Part shown: positions 1 through 13,090 of the stretch, piece after piece
Layout of the letters: each line of letters starts with the position of its first letter
Numbering within the stretch: position 1 is the stretch's first letter
From: Thermomonospora catenispora
GTDB lineage: Bacteria; Actinomycetota; Actinomycetes; Streptosporangiales; Streptosporangiaceae
Direction: 5' to 3'
Length of the DNA stretch: 53,466 bases
NCBI RefSeq assembly: GCF_006363815.1
Contig: NZ_RRYT01000028.1
Coordinates: 2,971-56,436 of the forward strand
Notes under the pieces: model-generated
The model's input: only the letters and a program-made list of their open reading frames with translations
The model's database searches: none
Told to the model about the DNA's origin: nothing
Translations under genes and position numbers: made by a program

Positions 1-68
1 AGGAGATCGTCTCTCGTACTCGGTCGCCCGATACATCTGCGTCGAGCCGACCGACCCCACCCTGACCA

Positions 69-94
69 CAAGGGCGCAGCGGACTGCTCCCTTG
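69..94 (-). other. Leader hairpin downstream of the leftward promoter
   Basis: The arms CAAGGG/CCCTTG and GCAG/CTGC, with one mismatch between them, enclose a 4-base loop. It lies about 60 bases after the predicted start of the leftward transcript. Such hairpins are usual in pre-rRNA leaders and processing stems; there is no U-tract to make it a terminator. Confidence 0.45.
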
Positions 95-153
95 AAGATC
101 GCGGTGGATTCCCCGGGGCCGGCCGCCTCTCGGCGTCCCGCTCCCCTCGGGGC

Positions 154-189
154 ACGTAGAACATTAGATCGCCCCTGCGGCAACGTCAA
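154..189 (-). promoter_or_regulatory. Strong sigma-70-type promoter reading leftward, probably for an rRNA operon
   Basis: On the minus strand a -35 TTGACG (189-184) and a -10 TAATGT (166-161) are separated by exactly 17 bases, giving a start near 154. This is by far the best housekeeping promoter in the window and it points away from tyrS, out of the left edge. The downstream leader (154 to 1) has no ORF and folds into a strong hairpin at 94-69. A gene-free leader behind a strong promoter suggests a stable-RNA operon; the rRNA itself is outside the window, so that part is inference. Confidence 0.65.
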
Positions 190-1325
190 ATCGGCGACCA
201 GGTGCACGAACGCCCAGCTCAGCACGCATATTCCTGTCCTGCACGCCCCGATCGCCGCACCACGTGATCAATCCGTGACCAGGCCGTGCACCCCACACGG
301 AAGGTCCGCCGCCGGCCGACGCCGTACTCATGGGACCTTCGCGAAGCAACGCTCCTGCAGCCGAACCCTTCTTCCGCAGGCGACTGCCCGCGGCCCGCTG
401 GGCGCTCATGATGAGCAGAACACGAACTCGTCTCTCACCTGGGACGACCCGTCGATCTTCATGGACCGCCCCGCACCCGCCCGTACGCGTGGTCGAGGAA
501 ACCGCTCCTCCGCGGCTCCTCACGACCTGCTCGCGGTTCGACGGTTGCAGGCCTCGCTCCCACGGTCATGACCCTGCCGACCTGCAAGGGCTTCGAGTCC
601 CCCAAAGAGAGCCACTCGTCGAGCCCTCAACCGGCGACCAGGCCGATCATGGGTCGTGTCCCTCACGGCCGGGGCTTCGAGGGCGCTCTCCGGACACCGA
701 TGCGAGCCCGGTCCGCAGAGGGGCCATGAGAGGAGGAACACTCGGCACAGCGGGAGGTCCCCCTCCGCACCGGGCGCTCAACGGCGAGCGGTTCGACGCG
801 CCCCGATGATGACCGCTCTCAGCGACCGCTGCGCATCGCCGCCGCATGCACCGATCGTGGTGCACGGGGTCCCGCTCACGCCGTCCGGATCGCCGCCCCG
901 GAAGGCGTTCTCACACCGAAAGCCCGCATCGACGGCAGAGGACATGCGCGAGCGATGTCGTCGGCATGTCCGGCGGCGAGGCCGCCTCGGCCCGCCCGCA
1001 CACGAACGATCACCCCATCGGCGGCATGCGCCCGTGGAAAGCCTCATGACGCGCGGCTCGTCCCCCTCCGGCGTCTCGGCGGCCCGCCGGACCTCATCAC
1101 CGCTCTCACGCACCGGCGATGCGGCGCCGGCGGGCGGACGCGCGACGGCAGGCGTTGCGGCAAGGTGCTTCGGCGCGCACCTCGTGCGAACGAACGGTGC
1201 GGCCGCCTTGTCACGAGCCGTTCAGGCGAGCCGTCCGGGCATCGTCCCGTAGGCCCTCCGGCGGTGGCCCGGCGGGGGCGGGGCGCGGTGGACGTCCGGG
1301 CGACGGCGCGGATGTCCGTCGCGCC
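190..1325. other. Gene-free region between the leftward promoter and tyrS
   Basis: No reading frame here resembles a protein; the frames that stay open are arginine/proline-rich translations of GC-rich DNA. On the minus strand a CCTGGTC(G/A)C element directly upstream of a TTGA hexamer occurs three times (near 190-203, 266-283 and 625-644), the first being the strong promoter at 154-189. A weaker pair TTGCTT (349-344) and TACGGC (326-321), 17 bases apart, may be another start. The likely content is a multi-promoter control region for the leftward transcript. Confidence 0.4.
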
Positions 1326-1332
1326 CCGCGGA

Positions 1333-2610
1333 TCAGGAGCGCTTCACCTCGACCATGCCGATGTTGCGCTTGCCTCGGCGAAGGACCAGGAAGCGGCCGT
1401 GCAGAAGGTCGTCGGCGGTCGGGGTCGCGTCCTCGGAGAGGACCTTGGCGTTGTTGAGGTAGGCTCCGCCCTGGGCGATGGTGCGCCGGGCCTCGGATTT
1501 GCTCTTGCACAGGCCCGAGGCGGCGAGGAGGTCGGCGACGGACGGGAGGTCGCCGGGCGGGATCTCCGCGCGCGGCACCTCTGCGAGCGCCGCGGCGAGG
1601 GTGCGTTCGTCGAGCTCCTCCAGGGCGCCCTGGCCGAACAGGGCGCGGGAGGCGGCGATGACCTTGGCGCACTCGTCGGCGCCGTGGACGAGGGTGGTGA
1701 CCTCCTCGGCCAGGGCGCGTTGGGCGATGCGGGCCGCGGGACGCTCGGCGGACTCCTTGACCAGGTGTTCGATCTCCTCGCGCGGACGGAAGCTGAACAC
1801 CTTCAGGAGCTTCTCCACGTCCCGGTCATCGGCGTTGATCCAGAACTGGTAGAACGCGTACGGCGAGGTCAGCTCGGGGTCGAGCCAGTAGGTCTCGCCG
1901 CCGGCGGTCTTGCCGAACTTGGTCCCGTCGGCCTTGGTGAGCAGCGGAGTGGTCAGGGCGTGCGCGGTGCCGCCCTCGGCCCGGCGGATCAGGTCGACGC
2001 CGGCGGTGAGGTTGCCCCACTGGTCGCTGCCGCCGGTCTGCAGCCGGCAGCCGTACCGGCGGTACAGCTCCAGGAAGTCCATCGCCTGCAGCAGCACGTA
2101 GCTGAACTCGGTGTAGCTCATGCCCGTGCTCTCCAGGCGGGTCTTCACGGTCTCGCGGGCGAGCATCCGGTTGACCGGGAAGTGCTTGCCGATGTCGCGC
2201 AGGAACTCGATCGCGGTCATCGGGCCGGTCCAGTCCAGGTTGCTCACCAGGAGCGCGCCGGTCGGGCCCTCGTCGAAGTCGAGGAACCGGGCGACCTGCC
2301 CGCGGATCCGTTCCACCCAGCCGGCGACGACCTCCGGGGAGTTGAGGGTGCGCTCGGCGCTCTTTCCGCTGGGGTCGCCGATCAGCCCGGTGGCGCCGCC
2401 GACCAGGCCGATCGGACGGTGTCCGGCCAGCTGGAAGCGGCGCAGGGTGAGGATCTGGATGAGGTTGCCCAGGTGCAGGCTGGGCGCGGTGGGGTCGAAT
2501 CCGCAATAGAGGGTGACCGGCCCCGCGGCGAGCAGCGCCCGCAGTTCGTCCAGGTCGGTGGACTGCGCGATCAGGTCGCGCCACGCGAGATCCTCAAGGA
2601 CGTCGGTCAC
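1333..2610 (-). CDS. tyrS: Tyrosyl-tRNA synthetase
   Basis: Class I synthetase that charges tRNA-Tyr in the cytoplasm. The protein shows the TyrRS N-terminus ([10 protein letters not shown]), a HIGH-type motif as HLGN after CGFDPTAPS, the tyrosine pocket and dimer region ([12 protein letters not shown]), a KMSKS-type loop as KFGKT, and a C-terminal S4 RNA-binding domain ([13 protein letters not shown]). The frame is open from a GTG at 2661, but the GTG at 2610 follows GAGGGAG and gives 425 residues, the usual length, so I prefer it. It is monocistronic as far as can be seen. The strong leftward promoter at 154-189 lies downstream and is independent of it. Confidence 0.95.
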   Translation of the reverse strand: MTDVLEDLAWRDLIAQSTDLDELRALLAAGPVTLYCGFDPTAPSLHLGNLIQILTLRRFQLAGHRPIGLVGGATGLIGDPSGKSAERTLNSPEVVAGWVERIRGQVARFLDFDEGPTGALLVSNLDWTGPMTAIEFLRDIGKHFPVNRMLARETVKTRLESTGMSYTEFSYVLLQAMDFLELYRRYGCRLQTGGSDQWGNLTAGVDLIRRAEGGTAHALTTPLLTKADGTKFGKTAGGETYWLDPELTSPYAFYQFWINADDRDVEKLLKVFSFRPREEIEHLVKESAERPAARIAQRALAEEVTTLVHGADECAKVIAASRALFGQGALEELDERTLAAALAEVPRAEIPPGDLPSVADLLAASGLCKSKSEARRTIAQGGAYLNNAKVLSEDATPTADDLLHGRFLVLRRGKRNIGMVEVKRS

Positions 2611-2698
2611 GGTCTCCCTCGTCTTCCGCCATTGCTCTTCTGGGCTTTCGGGTGCGCCCACCAGGGTGCCCGATGGTCGCCGCCCACGGTAACGATAT

Positions 2699-3089
2699 TC
2701 ACCGCCCGCCGGTGAAGTAGCGGGCGGGGACGTACACCTCGTGTCCTGAGGTGAAGCGGACGCGGACTCCGGCCTGTTCCCAGGTCGCGTCCCGCAGTTC
2801 GGGGGCCTCCCCGGTGAAGTCCACTTTCACCGTGTGTCCGTAGGACGCCTTCGGGTCCCGCCCGGTGTAGAGCAGGTACTCCCGATGCCGGCCGAGGATC
2901 CAGCTCCGGTGCTGGACGATCACCGCGTAGTGGCGGGAGTCGTCGGGGTAGCGCACGGTCGCGGGCTGCTGGAGCGTGCGGCCGAGCGTCCGGGCCCGGT
3001 GCAGGCCGCCGTCCGCCGCCGTCCGCCGCCGTCAGACAGCCCGCGGCGAGCGCACCGGCGAGCGTCCTGGCGATGGCGCCGCCTTCCAT
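2699..3089 (-). pseudogene. Small putative lipoprotein, reading frame broken by a 10-bp tandem duplication
   Basis: The ATG at 3089, preceded by AGGAG, opens a lipoprotein-like signal with a lipobox LAAGC (Cys18). The remaining domain (RYPDDSRHYAVIVQHRSWIL onward, to 2699) is in another frame. Between them lie two perfect tandem copies of the 10-mer GGCGGCGGAC (minus strand; 3030-3011). Removing one copy joins the frames exactly and gives a protein of about 126 residues. I do not recognise the family; the C-terminal part is rich in aromatic and charged residues. Alternatives are a sequencing error, a real pseudogene, slippage-controlled expression, or translation of only the downstream part from a GTG at 2956. 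Confidence 0.55.
3011..3030. repeat. Two perfect 10-bp tandem repeats inside the lipoprotein gene
   Basis: The plus strand reads GTCCGCCGCC twice, with a degenerate third copy (GCAGGCCGCC) on the left and a GTC on the right. The unit is not a multiple of three, so gain or loss of one copy shifts the frame of the overlapping gene. Confidence 0.8.
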
Positions 3090-3245
3090 GAGGCCGGGTC
3101 TCCTGTCCTTCGATCGTCCTCCGATGTCCTGCGCGGCCTCGGCGCTCGGCTGCGGCGTCGGCTCACGTCCCGCCGTCTCCGCCCGGTCCGCACGGGACGT
3201 TCCTCTCCTGTCTCCTCCTGCGACGGCGGGGAGGAGAGGGAGGTT

Positions 3246-3875
3246 TCAATCCGTGCGGGCGCTCCTGCGACGGCGCGGGACGTGCATGCGGTACTGCGAG
3301 ACGCTCGGTTCCCCGTCGATCCAAAAGCGCCAGGGGACCTCCTTGGCCGCGCTCACCCCGACGCGCGGGCCCGTCCGCACCCGGGCGGGGTCCACCGCGT
3401 CGCCGGCCAGGATGCGCAGCGGAGAGTCCGGATCGCAGGCGTCCAGGCCGTTGTGGGCGCGGTCGATGGCCAGGGCCTGGCACAGGCGGGCGGGACCCCG
3501 GGCGAGGTCGCGGACGGTGGAGCGCGGGCGGCGCGCCCGGGCCAGTTCCAGGCCGTCGACGATCTCGCCGGCGCGCAGCAGCACGGCCGAGGCGGTGCCG
3601 TCGGGGCCGCAGACCAGGTTCATGCAGAAGTGCATGCCGTAGGTGAAGTAGACGTAGGCGTGCCCCGGCGGTCCCCACATGACGGCGTTGCGGGCGGTGC
3701 GCCCCCGGTAGGAGTGCGACGCGGGGTCCTTCGGACCGGCGTACGCCTCGACCTCGGTGAGGCGCACGGCGACCTCGCCCTCCGCGGTGCGGTGGGCGAG
3801 GACCTGCCCGAGCAGGGCGGGGGCGACTTCCTCCACGGGACGGTCGAAGAAGTCCCGGTCGAGCAGATCGCTCAC
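3246..3875 (-). CDS. DNA-3-methyladenine glycosylase (AAG/MPG family)
   Basis: Base-excision repair glycosylase that removes alkylated purines. The 209-residue protein has the family's Glu in RLTEVEAY, the core [20 protein letters not shown] and the [11 protein letters not shown] segment; the length is normal. It is encoded 20 bases after argH in the same direction, so it is probably read from the arg transcript. A GTG at 3899 overlapping the argH stop (GTGA) is in frame and would add eight residues. I chose 3875 because the protein then begins with the family-typical [11 protein letters not shown] and has a GGGA eight bases upstream. Confidence 0.9.
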   Translation of the reverse strand: MSDLLDRDFFDRPVEEVAPALLGQVLAHRTAEGEVAVRLTEVEAYAGPKDPASHSYRGRTARNAVMWGPPGHAYVYFTYGMHFCMNLVCGPDGTASAVLLRAGEIVDGLELARARRPRSTVRDLARGPARLCQALAIDRAHNGLDACDPDSPLRILAGDAVDPARVRTGPRVGVSAAKEVPWRFWIDGEPSVSQYRMHVPRRRRSARTD

Positions 3876-3895
3876 GGCCGCCGTCCCGGCACGGT

Positions 3896-5461
<1,566 letters not shown>

Positions 5462-5546
5462 TCATGCGAAGCCTACCGGGCGGAAAGGTCCGTCTCCGCC
5501 CGAGCAGGCGGGTGGGCTCGGGCCGGGGACCGCCGGGGCGCGGTCC

Positions 5547-6979
<1,433 letters not shown>

Positions 6980-8176
6980 TCAGCCCTTCTTCACGGAGAC
7001 GGCGTCGAGGATCGAGGGGAAGGCCTCGACCAGGGCGGCGGCCTGGTCGGGGGCGATGATCAGCGGCGGGGCCAGTCGGATCACGTTCGGCTGGACGGCG
7101 TTGACCAGGAAGCCCGCGTCACGGGCGGCGGCCTCCACCTCGGCGGCGCGGTCGGCGGTGAGCACGACGCCCAGCCACAGGCCGCGTCCTCGCACGCCCT
7201 TCAGCAGCGGATGGTCGACGGCCGACAGGCCGTCGAAGAGCAGCGCGCCGACTCGGGCGGCGTTGTCGAGCAGGCCTTCCTTGTCGATGGTGGTCAGCAC
7301 GGCGAGGGCGGCGGCGCAGGAGATCGGGTTGCCGCCGAAGGTGCTGCCGTGGTCGCCCTTGGCGAACAGCTCCCCGCAGGGGCCGAAGCCGATGCAGGCG
7401 CCGATCGGCAGTCCGCCGCCCAGGCCCTTGGCCAGGGTGAGGATGTCAGGCCGCACGCCCTCGTGCTGGTGGGCGAACCAGGTGCCGGTGCGGCCGATCC
7501 CGGACTGGATCTCGTCCATGACGAACAGGGCGCCGGTGTCGGTGCAGACCTGCCGGGCCGTCGTCAGGTAGCCCTCCGGCGGGGGGACGACGCCGCCCTC
7601 GCCCAGGGCGGGTTCCAGGAAGACCGCCGCGCACTCCTCGGTCACGGCCCGGCGGAGGGCGTCGGCGTCCCCGTACGGGACGAACCGCACATCGAGGGCG
7701 AACGGTCCGAACGGCTCACGGATGGAGCGCTTGCCGGTCAGCGACAGCGCGCCCATCGACCGGCCGTGGAAGCCGTTCTCGGCGGCGACGAAGTAGGACC
7801 GGCCGTTCGCCTTGCCGTATTTGACGGCGAGTTTGAGGGCGCACTCGTTGGCCTCGGTGCCGCTGTTGGTGAGGAACACCCGGCCCTCGCCGCCGAGCAG
7901 CCGCCGCAGCCGCTCGGCGAGCAGCACCTCCGGCTCGTTGACGACGAGGTTGGAGGTGTGGGCGATGGCGCGGACCTGTTCGGTGACGGCGGTGACGAGG
8001 GCCTCGTGGGCGTGGCCGAGCGAGCTGACCGCGATGCCGGCGATGAAGTCCAGGTACTCCCTGCCGTCGGCGTCGCGGACCGTGCAGCCCTTGCCGGACA
8101 CCAGCGCCACCGGCGGCGTCCCGTAGTTGGGCATGAACGCCGCCGTGTACCGGGCGAGCAGGTCTTCCGAGCTCAC
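6980..8176 (-). CDS. argD: Acetylornithine aminotransferase
   Basis: PLP enzyme, fold type I class III, converting N-acetylglutamate semialdehyde to N-acetylornithine. The 398-residue protein shows [12 protein letters not shown], the PLP-contacting [14 protein letters not shown], and the Schiff-base Lys in [15 protein letters not shown]. The GTG at 8176 overlaps the argB stop by four bases (GTGA) and has GGAGG six bases upstream, which fixes the start although the frame runs further. Confidence 0.97.
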   Translation of the reverse strand: MSSEDLLARYTAAFMPNYGTPPVALVSGKGCTVRDADGREYLDFIAGIAVSSLGHAHEALVTAVTEQVRAIAHTSNLVVNEPEVLLAERLRRLLGGEGRVFLTNSGTEANECALKLAVKYGKANGRSYFVAAENGFHGRSMGALSLTGKRSIREPFGPFALDVRFVPYGDADALRRAVTEECAAVFLEPALGEGGVVPPPEGYLTTARQVCTDTGALFVMDEIQSGIGRTGTWFAHQHEGVRPDILTLAKGLGGGLPIGACIGFGPCGELFAKGDHGSTFGGNPISCAAALAVLTTIDKEGLLDNAARVGALLFDGLSAVDHPLLKGVRGRGLWLGVVLTADRAAEVEAAARDAGFLVNAVQPNVIRLAPPLIIAPDQAAALVEAFPSILDAVSVKKG

Positions 8177-9065
8177 GGTGCGCCTCCTCGGCTCGGCACG
8201 ACCATGGTGCCGATGCCCTCGTCGGTGAACACTTCCAGCAGCAGCGAGTGCGGCACCCGCCCGTCGAGCACGTGCGCCTGGGGGACTCCTCCGCGCACGG
8301 CCTGCAGGCACGCCTCCATCTTGGGGACCATCCCCGACGACAGCGTCGGCAGCAGCTCCGCCAGTTCGTCGGTGGTCAGCTCGGCGATGACCTCCTCGCT
8401 GTCGGGCCAGTCGGCGTACAGGCCCTCCACATCGGTGAGGACGATCAGCTTGGCGGCGTCGAGCGCGACCGCCAGCGCGGCGGCGGCGGTGTCGGCGTTG
8501 ACGTTGTAGATCTCGCCGTCGTCGCCGCGCGCCACGGACGAGACCACCGGGATGCGGCCGTCGTCCAGCAGGCTGCGCACGGCGCCGACCTGGACCTCGA
8601 CGATCTCGCCGACCTGACCGATGTCGACCGGTTCGCCGTCGACGACGGCGTGCTTGCGCTCGGCGGTGAACAGGTTGGCGTCCTCGCCGCTCATCCCGAC
8701 CGCGAACGGGCCGTGCCGGTTGATCAGGCCCACCACGTCCCGGTTGACCTGGCCGACCAGCACCATCCGGACGACCTCCATGGCCTCGGGGGTGGTGACC
8801 CGCAGCCCGGCGGTGAAGCGCGACTCGATGCCGTGCTTCTCCAGGGCGGCGTTGATCTGCGGGCCGCCGCCGTGCACGATCACCGGTCTGAGCCCGGCGT
8901 AGCGCAGGAACACGACGTCCTCGGCGAAGGAGCGCCGCAGCGACTCCTCGGTCATCGCGTGCCCGCCGTACTTGATGACGACGGTCTCACCGTGGAAGCG
9001 CTCCAGCCAGGGCAGCGCCTCGATCAGCGTGGCGGCCTTGGCGAGCACGTGGCTGCGCGGGGCGC

Positions 9066-9069
<4 letters not shown>
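8173..9069 (-). CDS. argB: Acetylglutamate kinase
   Basis: Phosphorylates N-acetylglutamate. The 298-residue protein has VIKYGGHAM, the VHGGGPQI substrate loop and [11 protein letters not shown] of the amino-acid kinase fold. The N-terminal extension ahead of the kinase core is the type seen in arginine-inhibited enzymes, so feedback inhibition is likely (inference). ATG 9069 overlaps the argJ stop by four bases. Confidence 0.97.
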
Positions 9070-11275
<2,206 letters not shown>

Positions 11276-11277
11276 TC

Positions 11278-11312
11278 AGCAAGAGTATGCATAGGAGTGG
11301 ATGATTATTCAA
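11278..11312 (-). promoter_or_regulatory. argC promoter overlapped by a pair of ARG boxes
   Basis: On the minus strand, TTGAAT (11312-11307) and CATACT (11289-11284) are spaced 17 bases. Box 1, TGAATAATCATCCA (11311-11298), matches the TGAAT-N4-ATTCA-type consensus at 9 of 10 half-site positions. Box 2, TGCATACTCTTGCT (11291-11278), is weaker. The box starts are 20 bases apart, two helical turns, as for ArgR hexamer sites. Bound ArgR would cover both -35 and -10. Confidence 0.75.
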
Positions 11313-11330
11313 GACCGGGTGAGAGATATC

Positions 11331-11777
11331 TCAGCCTGTGGCCGATTTGCCCAGCTCATCTCCGTATATCCATCCAACCCAGCGCTGCACCTGGACCGTG
11401 ATCGCCGGTCCCTGGGGAGGGCGCTCGCGGTACTGGGGATACCGCTCCGCCAGCAGGTCCGCCGTCCGCCGCAGCTCACGGGGGTCGTCGGTGACGCGGG
11501 CCCGCCCGTCGGCGCGCACCCACCACAACCGGCTCCAGTCGTCCTCGTAGTGGTCGGCCAGCACGCTCACCCAGGGGTTGCCGACGATGTTGCGCAACCG
11601 TTTGAGGTGCCGCGTCCGTTTGGGCTTGTGGTCGACCGCCATGCGGATCAGGTCGCCGTCCAGGGCGAACGTCGTCACCACCAGGTGCGGCCGACCGCGC
11701 TCGTCCACGGTCGCCAGCCGCACCACCGGTGCGGCGGCCAGCCTGCGTCGCGCCTCCCCGGCCTCGAGCCCTGGCAT
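11331..11777 (-). CDS. PPOX-class split-barrel enzyme, probably F420- or FMN-dependent (Rv0121-like)
   Basis: A 148-residue split beta-barrel protein of the pyridoxamine-phosphate-oxidase class. The core VVRLATVDERGRPHLV, the DHKPKRTRHLKRLRNI stretch and HYEDDWSRLWWVRADG match the group related to mycobacterial Rv0121, thought to use F420; the substrate is unknown. ATG 11777 with GAGGAG upstream is preferred to an in-frame ATG at 11831 that lacks a binding site. It lies about 75 bases downstream of the structured RNA (12121-11853) and could share its transcript. Confidence 0.8.
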   Translation of the reverse strand: MPGLEAGEARRRLAAAPVVRLATVDERGRPHLVVTTFALDGDLIRMAVDHKPKRTRHLKRLRNIVGNPWVSVLADHYEDDWSRLWWVRADGRARVTDDPRELRRTADLLAERYPQYRERPPQGPAITVQVQRWVGWIYGDELGKSATG

Positions 11778-11852
11778 GCCGCTCCTCGCATCCGCCTCCG
11801 GTTCCGGCATACCCGTGCACGGCCGAAACATGGTGGAGCCCGAGGGTCTGCC

Positions 11853-12121
11853 CTACCCCCGGGCCCCGGCGTGCCGCCCAATTGCGCGCACCGATGTTCT
11901 GCGGACGCGGATCAGTTTCAGACCGCCCGCCTTACCTTTAGGCCACCGCGCCGCGAGAGGCGCGGACCGGAGTCGAACCGGCATGGACGACGGCGTCCGT
12001 CCGCGTCGACGCATCGGCGCTCGGCGACGAATGTTGAATCTGGAGCGATAGCCTGAATCTGGCGGCGCCGCCCCTCCGGCAGAACTCCTGCCGATCAGGG
12101 ACGCGCGGACGCCGGGGGTAG
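11853..12121 (-). ncRNA. Structured RNA containing a circularly permuted tRNA-like fold
   Basis: Read on the minus strand, a 10-bp helix closes the element (12121-12112 with 11862-11853). Inside are a hairpin (12093-12088 with 12082-12077) and helices 12066-12061 with 11878-11873, 12020-12012 with 11896-11888 (9 bp, one G-U) and 12007-12000 with 11911-11904 (8 bp). At the tip lie tRNA parts in permuted order: T-arm (GCCGG-TTCGACT-CCGGT, 11982-11966), acceptor strand CCGCGCC (11965-11959), 6-base loop, acceptor strand GGCGCGG (11952-11946), TG, then a D-arm (GCCT-AAAGGTA-AGGC, 11943-11929) and an anticodon-like stem (11997-11992 with 11927-11921). All tRNA-like stems pair; the acceptor is 7 of 7. 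The fold is capped, so it cannot be aminoacylated. Bacterial Y RNAs (YrlA) have this topology; no Ro60 gene is in the window. Confidence 0.65.
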
Positions 12122-12137
12122 ATCCGGCCTCCGCCTC

Positions 12138-12185
12138 TCACACGCCTTTCATCAGCCTGAGCCTCAGTTTCAACTTGCGCTCCAT
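12138..12185 (-). CDS. 15-residue basic leader peptide upstream of the structured RNA
   Basis: ATG 12185 has GGAGGGGG (12196-12189) upstream and encodes MERKLKLRLRLMKGV followed by TGA. The peptide alternates Lys/Arg with Leu. Its Shine-Dalgarno lies in the 3' arm of a hairpin (12212-12205 with 12198-12191), so initiation should depend on that hairpin opening. It ends 17 bases before the closing helix of the structured RNA. Translation is inferred only from binding site and start; it may be a regulatory leader. Confidence 0.45.
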   Translation of the reverse strand: MERKLKLRLRLMKGV

Positions 12186-12190
12186 GCGCC

Positions 12191-12212
12191 CCCTCCGCGC
12201 AAAGGCGGAGGG
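12191..12212. promoter_or_regulatory. Hairpin masking the ribosome-binding site of the leader peptide
   Basis: Arms CCCTCCGC (12191-12198) and GCGGAGGG (12205-12212) pair perfectly around a 6-base loop. On the minus strand the arm nearer the ATG contains the Shine-Dalgarno. On the plus strand the stem is followed by GTCTTGATTCT, so it could also terminate plus-strand transcripts. Confidence 0.55.
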
Positions 12213-12219
12213 CGTCTTG

Positions 12220-12248
12220 ATTCTATCCCTTCCCGCCGGGCTTTTCAG
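12220..12248 (-). promoter_or_regulatory. Promoter for the leader peptide and structured RNA
   Basis: Minus-strand CTGAAA (12248-12243) and TAGAAT (12225-12220) are spaced 17 bases; the -10 matches the consensus at 5 of 6 positions. The start would be near 12213, exactly at the base of the hairpin that masks the leader-peptide binding site, so the RNA need not depend on read-through from the upstream gene. Confidence 0.55.
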
Positions 12249-12281
12249 CCTCGCCGCAATCCTGCGGGTCCTGCGACGGAT

Positions 12282-13013
12282 TCACTGGAACAGATAGTCG
12301 AAAATGACCTGACCCACGCGCTGGTCGGCGACCTCGGTGCCGTTGGCCTCCTCACGGGCGAACTTGACGGCGTCCTGCAGCTTCTCCAGACGGTCGAGCA
12401 GTTCGTTGACCCGCTTGGCGGGCAGCGCGCCGGAGAACTTCACGGTGGTCCAGTAGCCCACCGGCACGTCCTCGTAGTAGACCTCGACCTGAGCGGGGTG
12501 ATGCTCGGTGGCCTCGGCCTTGACGTGGTTGCGCGGCACCTTCTTGGTCTTGACCGTGCGGACCGGCTCGGTGCGCCACACGTCGGTGGAGGCGTCATAG
12601 GTCCACGACTCGGCGGCATCCAGCACCGGCAACTGCCGGACGAAAGCCTGCAACTCCTTCAACTGCTTTTCCAGGAAAAGCAGATAGGTGACCGGGACGT
12701 CGCGCAGCAGCGGGCGGCCCTCCACGACGACGTCGGCCTTGGCGACGCAATTGGTCCAATCCTTGGTGGCGGTGACGTCGAACAGGCGGGTCAGCGTGGC
12801 GGCGACCTGACGCAGCACCTCCTCGGCCTTCACCTGGACCCGGGTGGACTCGGGCGGGAGCTGCTCGCCGTCCTCGTCCTTGGGCTGATAGGTGCGCGAG
12901 ATGCCGGACAGCGCCGGCAGCTTCTGCAGCGTCTGATTCGCCTGGGCGAGCTCTTGGACGGCCTTGCTCTTGACGCCCTTCTCGACGGCGATGATCTGGT
13001 TGAGCTTCGCCAT
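12282..13013 (-). CDS. Uncharacterised protein, DUF7873-like
   Basis: A 243-residue soluble protein with no signal or membrane segment. I recall near-identical actinobacterial proteins starting MAKLNQIIAVEKGVKSK and containing ISRTYQPKDEDGEQLPPEST, TRLFDVTATKDW and YEDVPVGYWTTVKFSG; I associate them with DUF7873, function unknown. Charged, coiled-coil-like stretches occur near residues 15-30 and 205-230. ATG 13013 has GGGGGA six bases upstream; an extended -10 (TGCTAGGTT, at 13054-13046) may be its promoter. It is transcribed toward the structured RNA, starting about 160 bases before it, which suggests but does not prove a functional link. Confidence 0.7.
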   Translation of the reverse strand: MAKLNQIIAVEKGVKSKAVQELAQANQTLQKLPALSGISRTYQPKDEDGEQLPPESTRVQVKAEEVLRQVAATLTRLFDVTATKDWTNCVAKADVVVEGRPLLRDVPVTYLLFLEKQLKELQAFVRQLPVLDAAESWTYDASTDVWRTEPVRTVKTKKVPRNHVKAEATEHHPAQVEVYYEDVPVGYWTTVKFSGALPAKRVNELLDRLEKLQDAVKFAREEANGTEVADQRVGQVIFDYLFQ

Positions 13014-13090
13014 GGTCGGTCCCCCTGTTCCTTCCGTCGGTGACCAACCTAGCAGCACAAGATCGACTTCTCATGACATTTACCGACCGG

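Noticed and set aside
955-2715. A 586-codon plus-strand frame opposite tyrS
   Set aside because: It is antisense to a certain TyrRS gene, with Ala/Gly/Arg/Val-rich composition typical of a mirror frame in GC-rich DNA.
11904-12007. An ordinary tRNA gene at the T-arm
   Set aside because: No 5' acceptor strand or D-arm lies upstream of the T-arm; the matching strands lie downstream, so a conventional cloverleaf cannot form.
11853-12121. A permuted group I intron or a two-piece tmRNA
   Set aside because: I could not find the conserved P/Q/R/S core elements of group I introns, nor a tmRNA tag frame or tmRNA-type acceptor sequence.
11938-12141. A 67-codon minus-strand ORF inside the structured RNA region
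   Set aside because: No binding site or family resemblance, and it crosses the T-arm and acceptor pairing; it is better explained by RNA structure.
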